Source of the DNA: Bacteroidales bacterium
GTDB lineage: Bacteria > Bacteroidota > Bacteroidia > Bacteroidales > UBA7960
Direction of reading: 5' to 3'
DNA: 7,404 bases
Assembly: GCA_007120675.1 (NCBI GenBank)
Contig: SKNE01000222.1
Location: 1-7,404 of the forward strand
The notes under the pieces were generated by a model. It made no database searches. It worked only from the letters and a program-made list of their open reading frames with translations, and was not told the origin of the DNA. Position 1 is the stretch's first letter. Every line of letters begins with the position of its first letter. A program made the translations under genes and the position numbers. Shown here piece after piece: positions 1-6,538 of this stretch.

Positions 1-657
1 GTCTGTCATGTCCACGTTCAATGTGAGCATGTAGGTGTCGCCCGGGGGAGGATCGTCGCCACCCACAACCCAGGCCTGGATGTTCCAGTTAAAGTCCAGG
101 TTATAGGTTTCCAGTAGACCGCCCCAATCTGCTCCCAAACGGATCACGTCGCCCTTGCCGGAAACGGCGGGTCCGCCGTCAGCGCCTGCGGGATAGCCTT
201 CGGGCGTGTCGACATAGTAGCCGAACATGAACTCATCACTGGCATCGATGACGTAAGGGGTGTCCAGCTCAACAAAGTTCCACTCTTCAGCCTCAATGTT
301 CTCCACCAGCTGGTCGTACACCTCTACCCTGTCGGGGCCTTCCCAGATCTTGATGGTGTAGGTGGCCCCTGCCACTACCGGAACAAAGCTGATTTGAGTG
401 ATCTGGGCGCCGTCATAACCCTCCAGGTCGGCGGGTTCCCAGCGACTGGCCACATCAAACTGGGCGGCTCCATCCGTCCCGATGCTGGTAAAAAACGCCC
501 CGTCATCCCAGTGGATCCACTCGCCATCATCGTCCTTGGCCGCAGGCGCCTGGACCACTTCTGAAGCTTTTTGCATTTGAATTTGTGCCACGCCCACATT
601 GGAAAAGAGGAAGGCGGCCACAAAGGCAAATACCATAAAATGTAAATTTCTACGCAT
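1..657 (-). CDS. Secreted T9SS-type protein, paralogue of its upstream neighbour (C-terminal part beyond window)
   Basis: Partial gene: 219 codons from ATG at 657 to the window edge, with no stop. Residues 1-24 are a signal peptide (MRRN start, hydrophobic core FMVFAFVAAFLF, likely cleavage VA|QIQ before Gln25). Residues 25-197 form one beta-rich domain that aligns along its whole length with the gene at 875-2605. Shared blocks include KDDDGEWIHWDDG, VASRWEPADLEGYDG, YTIKIWEG, PYVIDASDEFMFGYYVD and NWNIQAW. A Pro-rich linker (DDPPPGD, 201-207) follows, and the last visible residues, TYMLTLNVDMTD, start the same carbohydrate-binding-like module found in the paralogue. By inference the missing part contains that module and a T9SS sorting domain. 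No catalytic motif and no cysteine are visible. The start is supported by the signal peptide and a promoter about 60 bp upstream; no Shine-Dalgarno is present, as is usual in Bacteroidota. Being a secreted protein is well supported; the exact function is unknown, with binding or adhesion most likely. Confidence 0.88.
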   Translation of the reverse strand, partial: MRRNLHFMVFAFVAAFLFSNVGVAQIQMQKASEVVQAPAAKDDDGEWIHWDDGAFFTSIGTDGAAQFDVASRWEPADLEGYDGAQITQISFVPVVAGATYTIKIWEGPDRVEVYDQLVENIEAEEWNFVELDTPYVIDASDEFMFGYYVDTPEGYPAGADGGPAVSGKGDVIRLGADWGGLLETYNLDFNWNIQAWVVGGDDPPPGDTYMLTLNVDMTD

Positions 658-720
658 AATAAATGTGTTTAAGTGAGTAAAAAAAGGAAGAAATCATTGT
701 TTGTACATCCATTTCCGTTC

Positions 721-750
721 CAAATATACAAGCTTTGGGGAAAAAGGCAA
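721..750 (-). promoter_or_regulatory. Bacteroidetes-type promoter for the gene at 1-657
   Basis: Read on the minus strand, TTG at 750-748 lies 19 nt before TATATTTG at 728-721. This fits the Bacteroidetes vegetative consensus (TTG/TTTG near -33, TAnnTTTG near -7), with an exact match in the -7 box. The predicted transcript would begin near 715, giving a leader of roughly 58 nt. An A10 run (minus strand, 770-761) lies just upstream of the -33 element and could act as an AT-rich UP-like element. Match and spacing are seen directly; activity is inferred. Confidence 0.7.
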
Positions 751-770
751 TGAAAAAGCCTTTTTTTTTT
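741..770. repeat. A/T-flanked inverted repeat with T10 run
   Basis: AAAAAGGC (741-748) and GCCTTTTT (758-765) can form an 8-bp stem with a 9-nt loop, followed on the plus strand by further T residues to 770. On the plus strand this resembles a weak terminator, but no plus-strand gene precedes it. On the minus strand it lies past the main terminator of the upstream gene and overlaps the -33 element of the next promoter. It could be a backup terminator or a structure affecting that promoter. Most stem pairs are A-T, so it may be incidental. Confidence 0.35.
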
Positions 771-805
771 CAGCGGCCCTGGTAGCAAAGCATTCCGGCC
801 GGGAC

Positions 806-838
806 AAAAAACTGCCCGGCACCGCGGGTGCCGGGCAG
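806..838 (-). terminator. Intrinsic terminator of the gene at 875-2605
   Basis: A perfect 12-bp GC-rich inverted repeat (CTGCCCGGCACC at 812-823 pairs with GGTGCCGGGCAG at 827-838) encloses a 3-nt loop. On the minus strand it is followed at once by six T residues (811-806). It begins 36 bp past the TGA stop at 877-875. This is a textbook factor-independent terminator and separates the two tandem paralogues into different transcription units. Confidence 0.92.
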
Positions 839-874
839 CAAACACACATCTTATGCGTAGGAGATGTGATTGAA

Positions 875-2605
875 TCAGCGCGCCACGTGGAAGCGGCGGC
901 CTTCAATGCCTTCTGTGGTATGTATTTGCATGAGATAGAATCCACCACGCAGGGTCGACACGTCCAGTGTCTGAGAGAATTCATTCACATTGGACTGCAG
1001 CACCATGCGACCGGTGATATCGTAAACCCTCACCAGGTGGATCAGGCTGCTGGACTCCACCGTGATGTGACTGCTTGCGGGATTGGGGAAGAGCTTCAGG
1101 ATCATCTCTTCCGCCTCCACTTCAACGACGGAGATGATCAGATCACCCCACTCGTTGAAGATCTCGGTGTCTTCTGTGATGTTTTCCACGCGGTTGGGGT
1201 CGCCTGTCCACTCGCCTCCGTCCCAGCCTGCACCAAAGGCGTCGGAGAAATACTTGTACTGGATCTGACCGGCATCCACCTCCACGGTGGCTGAGAAGAT
1301 GAGGTCGTCCGGAGGATCCACATCACCTGGTGTGCCGGTCACGTGGATGGCATCCAGCAAGATCTGGAACCAGTCGGAAGAATCGTGGTGGCGGAATGCG
1401 ATGTAAATGCTTTCGCCGGCAAAGTCGGCCAGGCTCAGGGTGTGCACCTCCCACTCATCGTCTGTCAGGGTTTCCGAGTAGATGGAGGTGAATTCAGCGG
1501 GATCCGGATCGGTGGTGGAGATCAGCACATCATAGGTTTCTGAAGGCCACGCGGGATCCTGGGTCTTCACGGCCCAGCTCAGTTCCCAGTCGCCGGTTAC
1601 CCCCTCGAGTTTGGGAGTGACCAGCCAGTTGTCGGGGTACAGGATGGTACCACCGGCCCAGGAAGCGGACATCACGGCGTAGTCACCATCGTAAGGCCCG
1701 TGACCGGGAGTGGTAACGATGGTCCACACATTGCCGTCTCCATCCTCGTCCAGGTTCAGCCAGCCATCGGGAATGGCGCCGCCGTCGAAGTTTTCATACA
1801 GGATGGTCTCCTTGGAACGGGACTTACCGGTCCAGGCCATCTCGATGGAGTTGTCGGTGCCGGGCTCAGCCCATCCGGTAAAGCTCCCGGTAAGCACCAC
1901 ATTGTGCTCCTGGGGATCAAAGCCACCTGCCACGGCAGGACCCATGTCCACGTGGAAAGTGACCATGAAGGTGCCATCTGGAGGAGGATCACCACCCATC
2001 AGGTAGGCGTGGATGTTCCAGTTGCCATCGATGCCGAAGCCCGAGAGCGCCTGCCACTCTCCGTCAGCACCCAGCTTGACCATGTTTCCCTTGCCGTCCA
2101 CGGTGGCGGAGTTGTCGCGTCCAGCGGCGAAGTTGCCCTCACCCGGGTCGTCCACCTCGTAGCCGAACCAAAGTTCTTCGCTGGCATCGATCACATAGGG
2201 ATCGTCCAGGTCAAACTCGACCCAGCTTTGCTCCGAGACAGAGACGCTCTGGCTCATCACCTCCACCAGGGAGCCAGCACCTGCCCCCTGCCAAATCTTG
2301 GCCGTAACGGAGGTCGGCACGTTGTTGATGAAAATATTCATCTTGGTAATTTCCATTCCGTCGTAATCAGCAATGTCTGAGGGTTCCCAGCGGCTGGCAA
2401 CATAAAAAAGCCCACCCGCATTCAAACCAACGGAACCAAAGTTTTCACCGTCGTCCCACTGGATCCACTGCCCCTCATCGTCCTTCTCGGCCGGCGCCGG
2501 GGTCACCGTTTCGCTTTGTTGCCACTGCAGCTGCGCCACGGCAACGGGCGCAAAGACAAAAGCCGCAACAAAGGCAAATACTACAACAAGTAATGTTCTC
2601 TTCAT
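875..2605 (-). CDS. Secreted T9SS protein with nested adhesin-type and carbohydrate-binding-like domains
   Basis: The 576-residue protein is complete. Residues 1-24 are a signal peptide (MKRTLLVVVFAFVAAFVF, likely cleavage AVA|QLQ). Residues 25-200 are a beta-rich domain shared with the gene at 1-657. Residues 212-260 (TFMVTFHVDM, VVLTGSFTGWAEPGT) look like the first half of a CBM20/E-set-like module common in Bacteroidota exoproteins. The second half (DLIFSATVEVDAGQIQYKYF, WDGGEWTGDPNR) appears only at 434-487. Between them, about 264-425, sits a 'choice-of-anchor J'/cleaved-adhesin (MAM-like) domain: ENFDGGAIPDGW, a DxDxDG loop at 286-291 that may bind calcium, and DNWLVTPKLEG. Residues 502-576 are a type A T9SS sorting domain (LFPNPASSHITVE, VRVYDITGRMV, LRGGFYLMQI, basic end RRFHVAR). 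There are no cysteines and no enzyme motif. Predicted route: Sec export, then T9SS release or attachment at the cell surface. A role in binding glycans or adhesion is inferred. No convincing promoter was found; a strong terminator follows. Confidence 0.93.
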   Translation of the reverse strand: MKRTLLVVVFAFVAAFVFAPVAVAQLQWQQSETVTPAPAEKDDEGQWIQWDDGENFGSVGLNAGGLFYVASRWEPSDIADYDGMEITKMNIFINNVPTSVTAKIWQGAGAGSLVEVMSQSVSVSEQSWVEFDLDDPYVIDASEELWFGYEVDDPGEGNFAAGRDNSATVDGKGNMVKLGADGEWQALSGFGIDGNWNIHAYLMGGDPPPDGTFMVTFHVDMGPAVAGGFDPQEHNVVLTGSFTGWAEPGTDNSIEMAWTGKSRSKETILYENFDGGAIPDGWLNLDEDGDGNVWTIVTTPGHGPYDGDYAVMSASWAGGTILYPDNWLVTPKLEGVTGDWELSWAVKTQDPAWPSETYDVLISTTDPDPAEFTSIYSETLTDDEWEVHTLSLADFAGESIYIAFRHHDSSDWFQILLDAIHVTGTPGDVDPPDDLIFSATVEVDAGQIQYKYFSDAFGAGWDGGEWTGDPNRVENITEDTEIFNEWGDLIISVVEVEAEEMILKLFPNPASSHITVESSSLIHLVRVYDITGRMVLQSNVNEFSQTLDVSTLRGGFYLMQIHTTEGIEGRRFHVAR

Positions 2606-2760
2606 GATTTTGAGTTTTAGTTAAACAAAGGGTTGATTGTTGTTCATTTTTGATTGATGAATGAATATTGACGAATGCATACAGGTATCTCCTGAACAGA
2701 ATACCAGTTTTTGGTTCATACCTTCTTGAGTAATCCTAATTAAAGTCCGACAAATCCAGG

Positions 2761-2790
2761 CTTTTCCTAAACCTGAAACATAGGGAAAAG
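2761..2790. repeat. Bulged inverted repeat in the divergent region
   Basis: CTTTTCCTA (2761-2769) pairs with TAGGGAAAAG (2781-2790) over 9 bp with one bulged base, around an 11-nt loop. No T run follows on either strand, so it is not a typical terminator. Its place about 155 bp upstream of the minus-strand start would suit an operator or a structured leader, but chance in AT-rich DNA cannot be excluded. Confidence 0.4.
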
Positions 2791-2998
2791 ACCATCTCTA
2801 TTTCAGCGGTTAAATTTAGAAATAAATTCAAAACAAAAACAAGAAGATTAATCATTTATCAAAAAATATATTTTTTTACACATTTTCTACCATTTTTTTT
2901 ATGTGGATAATTAATATATCCCTTTCTGCAAATAGGGTCAGGAGTGCCGGGGACGCTCATTCTCTAACCGTTGCCGGGCGCTGGTGGCACACATAAAT

Positions 2999-3030
2999 TT
3001 TGGCCATCATGTTTTTTGGAATTATCTTTG
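2999..3030 (+). promoter_or_regulatory. Bacteroidetes-type promoter for the protease gene
   Basis: TTTG at 2999-3002 is followed after 20 nt by TATCTTTG at 3023-3030. Both boxes match the Bacteroidetes vegetative consensus exactly and the spacing is normal. The expected transcription start near 3037 leaves a leader of about 30 nt before ATG 3069. The leader has no Shine-Dalgarno and is A-rich (AAATAAAATC). Confidence 0.75.
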
Positions 3031-3068
3031 GTATTCCGTAAAAAAGCCTTAAATAAAATCAACCCACC

Positions 3069-6000
3069 ATGATGCAGATGATGATTACCTGTAGACTAAG
3101 CCCACTCTTCACCCTCCTGTTTTTAATGATGATCTCCTCCCCCGTCCAGGGACAGATCTCCCATGGCGGAGAGCCCGCCACCGTTCGCCACCAGCTGGAC
3201 ATGCCCGACTCACCAGGCCATGTGGCAGTCCTTGACAAGGAGATGCTGGTCACCCGCGATCAGCAGCGCGGGGTTCACGAGCCCGGTGTGGCCCCCCACG
3301 CAGGCTTTGCCATACCGGCCAGCCTCAGTCCCCTGGGCAGCGGCCAGTGGGAGGTGATCGGCAACGAGCTGCACCTCTGGCGCATCAAGATCCAGTCGCC
3401 CGGGGCCCTGGCCACCGGCGTCAATTTCTCCCACTTCCGGCTGGAAGAAGGGGCCCGGCTCTTTGTTTTCGATTCCGACCGGCAAGTGGTGCTCGGCTCC
3501 TTCGATCACCGCAACAACCGCGACGATTTGGTTTTTAGCACGGCCGTCGTGCCGGGTGAAAGCATCATCCTGGAATACCAGGAGCCCTGGCACGAAGGCA
3601 AGGCCGATGCGCCACTGTACGGCACCCTGGAGGTGGAAAGCGTGATCCACCTGAGTTATGGCGGAACGCTGAATCCGCTGGTGGACACCCGCGACATCGG
3701 CGATTCGGGTCCCTGCATGGTAAACATCAATTGTTCGGAGGGTGATCACTGGCAGGACGAAAAGCGCGGCGTGGCCCGCATGCTCATGCGCTCCGGGAGC
3801 AATTATTCCTGGTGCACCGGCTCCCTGGTGAACAATACCCGCCAGGACGGCACCCCCTATTTCCTTTCTGCCGAACACTGCGGCAGAAATGCCAGCGAAG
3901 AGGACATGATCTACTGGCAGTTTTATTTCAACCTGGAGCTCCTGGGCTGTCCCAACGAGGGCTTCCCCCCCATCAACATGGTCTACGGAGCCAACAACAT
4001 CGCACTGGGGCCCCTGGAGGGGGGCTCCGACTTCCGTCTGCTGCTCCTGCATCAGTCTCCTCCACCGCACTGGCGCCCTTACTGGAACGGCTGGGACCGC
4101 ACCGATGATGGCTCCGACGGCGGTGTGGGCATCCACCACCCCCGGGGCGACGTGAAAAAAATATCCACCTACGCCTCCAACCTGGTGAGCTCAGCCCCCC
4201 TGGTGAGCGGACAACAGATGGCCGACAATTCGGCCTGGCGGGTGATATGGACACCCACCCAAAACGGCCATGGCGTATCGGAAGGCGGTTCCTCCGGCTC
4301 ACCCATCTTCAACACCAACAAAAAAATCATCGGCACCCTCACCGGGGGCTCGTCCAATTGCGACAACCCATATGCATTCGATTATTATGGTAAGATGTGG
4401 TACCACTGGGATCAGAACGGCTTGTCGTGGAGCCAGCGCCTGGACCATTTCCTGGACCCCCTGAATACGGGCGCAGAGAGCCTGACCGGCCTTGACCCAT
4501 ACCAGGACCTGCAGCCCTCGCCCGGCTTTGTAAACGCCCGCCTGATGGACGAAGAGAACGTCATGGTTTCCTGGTATGCGCCCGGCAATGCCCCCAACCT
4601 GGACGGGTGGTACCGCTATGTGGACAATTACACCCACCTGACCTGGTCAGGACCCCGGCGGGTCACCGTCTTTGATGCCCCGGCGCTGGGACTCAACTAC
4701 CCCGTGCACCTGGAGAAAGTGGCCCACACCTTCGTGGAGCACAGTAGCCACCCCTGGCCCGACGACCAGTTCCGCTTCGTGATCTACGACACCGATGGCT
4801 CCACGCTCCTCTACGAATCGGAGGATCTCACCGCGCAGCACCTGCAGGAGTTCGTTTATGAGCTTCCGGAGACCATGGTCTTTTACAATTATTTCTATGT
4901 GGGGGTGAACCCCCTGCACGGGAGCAACCACCCCTCCACCCTGATGAAAAGGGTGAACCTGGGACAAGGTTACTCCTTCAGCGGCAACGCGGGCGACTGG
5001 AGTCCCCATAACGACGCCCAGGAGGGCTCCTTTGCCTACCTGACGGCCATTTATGTCTCGGACGGCGAAGGGGAGCCCACAAGAAAGACGGGCAATCTGT
5101 CCCACCTGCACCAGGAGAATCCCCTCCCGGGGGAGCAGCAGGCAAAGAGCCGGCAGATGGGCTTCTCCGGCGTGCTGCCCGACAGCTACCGCCTGTTCCG
5201 CAACGATGAGCTGATCCATTCCTCCCCAGCCGACCAGGAGAAGGCGTTCCTTGACATGGTGCAAGAATACGGGCTGTACCGCTATCACGCCACCGCCGTG
5301 TACAGCAACATCCCGTCCGCACCCTCCAACACGGCCTACCTCCTCAAGGCCGGCGACTGCGACCAGGTGATCCATGAGTGGCCCTGGACGGAGGACTTCG
5401 ACAGCGATTTTGACGATGGCTGCTGGATAGGCCACAGTCTGAACCATGAGGGGTGGACACTAACCACATCGCACGATACGGGGTCCGGTACCCTCAACCC
5501 CCATTCGGGAACCCATTTCTACCTCATGGACAATGCCGGAGGTGAGGCAAGGGACGAGTGGCTCATCACCCCCCTAATGGATCTCAGCGAACTGCAGAAG
5601 CCCGCCCTGCGCTTCATGTTCAGCTCGCTGCTGGAAGACCCGGACGAGACAGGCTACCTGGCATTGCACGTGAGCACCGACAACAAGGGCTTTGAAAAGA
5701 TCTGGGACAACCGCAGGCACCCCCTTTTCCTTGCAGGAGAGCACGAGATGGACTGGATCCAGGCGGTGATGAAGCTGGAGCGCTTCGGTGGTCACCCCCA
5801 CCTGCGCCTGGCCTGGCAGTATATCGGACAGCAGGCGGGATTCTTCGCCATTGACCAGCTGGAGGTCCTGGATGCCGCCCCCATTTCCCACAACCTGAAT
5901 GTGAACATCACACCCGATCAGTCGGGTACGGTGAGCGGCGCCGGCCAGTACCTGGCGGGGGAGGCCGTCAGGCTGATCGCATCGCCCAACATCAACTACG

Positions 6001-6386
6001 GCTTTGAGGCCTGGATGGATGGCGGCAATGCCATAGGTAACAAGCGCGAGCTCCTTTACCTGATGCCGGCCAGCAACAAGACCCTCACCGCCCGCTTCGG
6101 CGACTTCCCCATGTCGGCCGACATCGTGGAAGAGGAGGCAGCGATCCGCGTCTATCCCAACCCCGCCAGGCAGCAAGTCACCCTGGGCTTTGGCCAGAAT
6201 GCAGGGTCGGCCACGATCAAGCTCTACAACATACACGGTCAGAAGCAGTATGCTGTTCAACTAAGCGATGTTTACGCCGGACAAGAGAAAAAGATTTCCA
6301 CCACAGGTTTTGCCAGGGGGATCTACCTGCTGGAGGTCACTACCGGCTCCCGGAGGGAAGTGGTCAGACTGGTCCTAACGGACTAG
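3069..6386 (+). CDS. Secreted lysyl-endopeptidase-like serine protease with T9SS sorting domain
   Basis: A 1105-residue exoprotease of the S1 type, closest in memory to Achromobacter protease I (API). Layout: signal peptide 1-28 (likely cut VQG|QIS); beta-rich propeptide about 29-210; protease about 211-475; Fn3-like halves at 484-505 and 701-757 around an extra beta-rich segment; cleaved-adhesin/choice-of-anchor J domain about 771-935 (WTEDFDSDF, DEWLITPLMDLS); InlB-like bacterial repeat domain 941-1010 (FEAWMDGG, NKTLTARF); type A T9SS sorting domain about 1025-1105 (VYPNPARQQVTLGF, ARGIYLLEV). The catalytic triad is His270 (LSAEHCG), Asp321 (SDFRLLLL) and Ser409 (GGSSGSPIF). All six API disulfide cysteines have equivalents (C216-C431, C222-C294, C249-C271). 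Asp438 (FDYYGK) matches API Asp225, which selects Lys at P1; Thr425 replaces API His210. C764 and C785 may form a further disulfide. Likely role: digestion of external protein after T9SS export. ATG 3069 is the first of several close ATGs (codons 1, 2, 4, 5), so the exact start is open by a few residues. No clear terminator follows. Confidence 0.95.
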   Translation: MMQMMITCRLSPLFTLLFLMMISSPVQGQISHGGEPATVRHQLDMPDSPGHVAVLDKEMLVTRDQQRGVHEPGVAPHAGFAIPASLSPLGSGQWEVIGNELHLWRIKIQSPGALATGVNFSHFRLEEGARLFVFDSDRQVVLGSFDHRNNRDDLVFSTAVVPGESIILEYQEPWHEGKADAPLYGTLEVESVIHLSYGGTLNPLVDTRDIGDSGPCMVNINCSEGDHWQDEKRGVARMLMRSGSNYSWCTGSLVNNTRQDGTPYFLSAEHCGRNASEEDMIYWQFYFNLELLGCPNEGFPPINMVYGANNIALGPLEGGSDFRLLLLHQSPPPHWRPYWNGWDRTDDGSDGGVGIHHPRGDVKKISTYASNLVSSAPLVSGQQMADNSAWRVIWTPTQNGHGVSEGGSSGSPIFNTNKKIIGTLTGGSSNCDNPYAFDYYGKMWYHWDQNGLSWSQRLDHFLDPLNTGAESLTGLDPYQDLQPSPGFVNARLMDEENVMVSWYAPGNAPNLDGWYRYVDNYTHLTWSGPRRVTVFDAPALGLNYPVHLEKVAHTFVEHSSHPWPDDQFRFVIYDTDGSTLLYESEDLTAQHLQEFVYELPETMVFYNYFYVGVNPLHGSNHPSTLMKRVNLGQGYSFSGNAGDWSPHNDAQEGSFAYLTAIYVSDGEGEPTRKTGNLSHLHQENPLPGEQQAKSRQMGFSGVLPDSYRLFRNDELIHSSPADQEKAFLDMVQEYGLYRYHATAVYSNIPSAPSNTAYLLKAGDCDQVIHEWPWTEDFDSDFDDGCWIGHSLNHEGWTLTTSHDTGSGTLNPHSGTHFYLMDNAGGEARDEWLITPLMDLSELQKPALRFMFSSLLEDPDETGYLALHVSTDNKGFEKIWDNRRHPLFLAGEHEMDWIQAVMKLERFGGHPHLRLAWQYIGQQAGFFAIDQLEVLDAAPISHNLNVNITPDQSGTVSGAGQYLAGEAVRLIASPNINYGFEAWMDGGNAIGNKRELLYLMPASNKTLTARFGDFPMSADIVEEEAAIRVYPNPARQQVTLGFGQNAGSATIKLYNIHGQKQYAVQLSDVYAGQEKKISTTGFARGIYLLEVTTGSRREVVRLVLTD

Positions 6387-6538
6387 GAAGGCCGAAAAAT
6401 TTTGCCAAAACAACGCGGGGTGTGGATTTTTTTCTTTACTTTGGAAGTTCGTTTCGCCGTGAAAAACCGTATCAGCGGCGTCGATCTGCACCATAGTTTC
6501 CTATTCTACAGGTGATTAAAAAACCAAAACCTAAAAAA
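6387..6538 (+). promoter_or_regulatory. Intergenic leader with a possible -7 box
   Basis: This 152-bp gap separates the protease from the carboxyltransferase gene. TTACTTTG at 6436-6443 resembles the Bacteroidetes -7 box (a TA one base out of register), but no TTG/TTTG lies at the expected distance upstream; the nearest TTTG (6401-6404) is 31 nt away. No GC-rich hairpin with a T run follows the protease stop, so read-through into the next gene is possible. The last 20 bases before the start are A-rich, typical of a Bacteroidota translation start region. Confidence 0.3.

Larger units (their letters stand above)
2606..3068. other. AT-rich divergent intergenic region
   Basis: This 463-bp stretch separates two divergent secreted-protein genes and holds no convincing ORF. 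The centre (about 2810-2935) is very AT-rich, with T7, A6 and T8 runs; a GC-richer patch lies at 2941-2990. The plus-strand side holds a good promoter (2999-3030). The minus-strand side has no exact TAnnTTTG match; the closest is TAAATTTA (minus, 2818-2811), which would leave a leader of about 200 nt and lacks a well-placed -33 box. No tRNA, rRNA or known riboswitch pattern was recognised. Confidence 0.7.

Noticed and set aside
375..629. Minus-strand 84-residue frame inside the partial gene at 1-657
   Set aside because: It is out of frame with the signal-peptide protein that aligns with its paralogue, and its sequence is low in recognisable structure.
701..2380. Plus-strand open frames (701-1294, 1700-2380) opposite the secreted-protein gene
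   Set aside because: They are shadows of the minus-strand gene with recognisable domains; the first also runs through the terminator and the promoter region.
2944..2990. GTGCC ... GGCAC inverted repeat upstream of the protease promoter
   Set aside because: Only a 5-bp stem with a 37-nt loop; too weak to support.
3210..6260. Long minus-strand open frames (3210-4139, 4647-5447, 5574-6260) opposite the protease gene
   Set aside because: They lie wholly within a gene with clear domains, lack signal, motif or promoter support, and have the Val/Gly/His-rich composition typical of antisense frames in GC-rich coding DNA.
6455..6480. CGCCG ... CGGCG inverted repeat in the leader of the carboxyltransferase gene
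   Set aside because: A 5-bp stem with a 16-nt loop and no T run; not distinguishable from chance.
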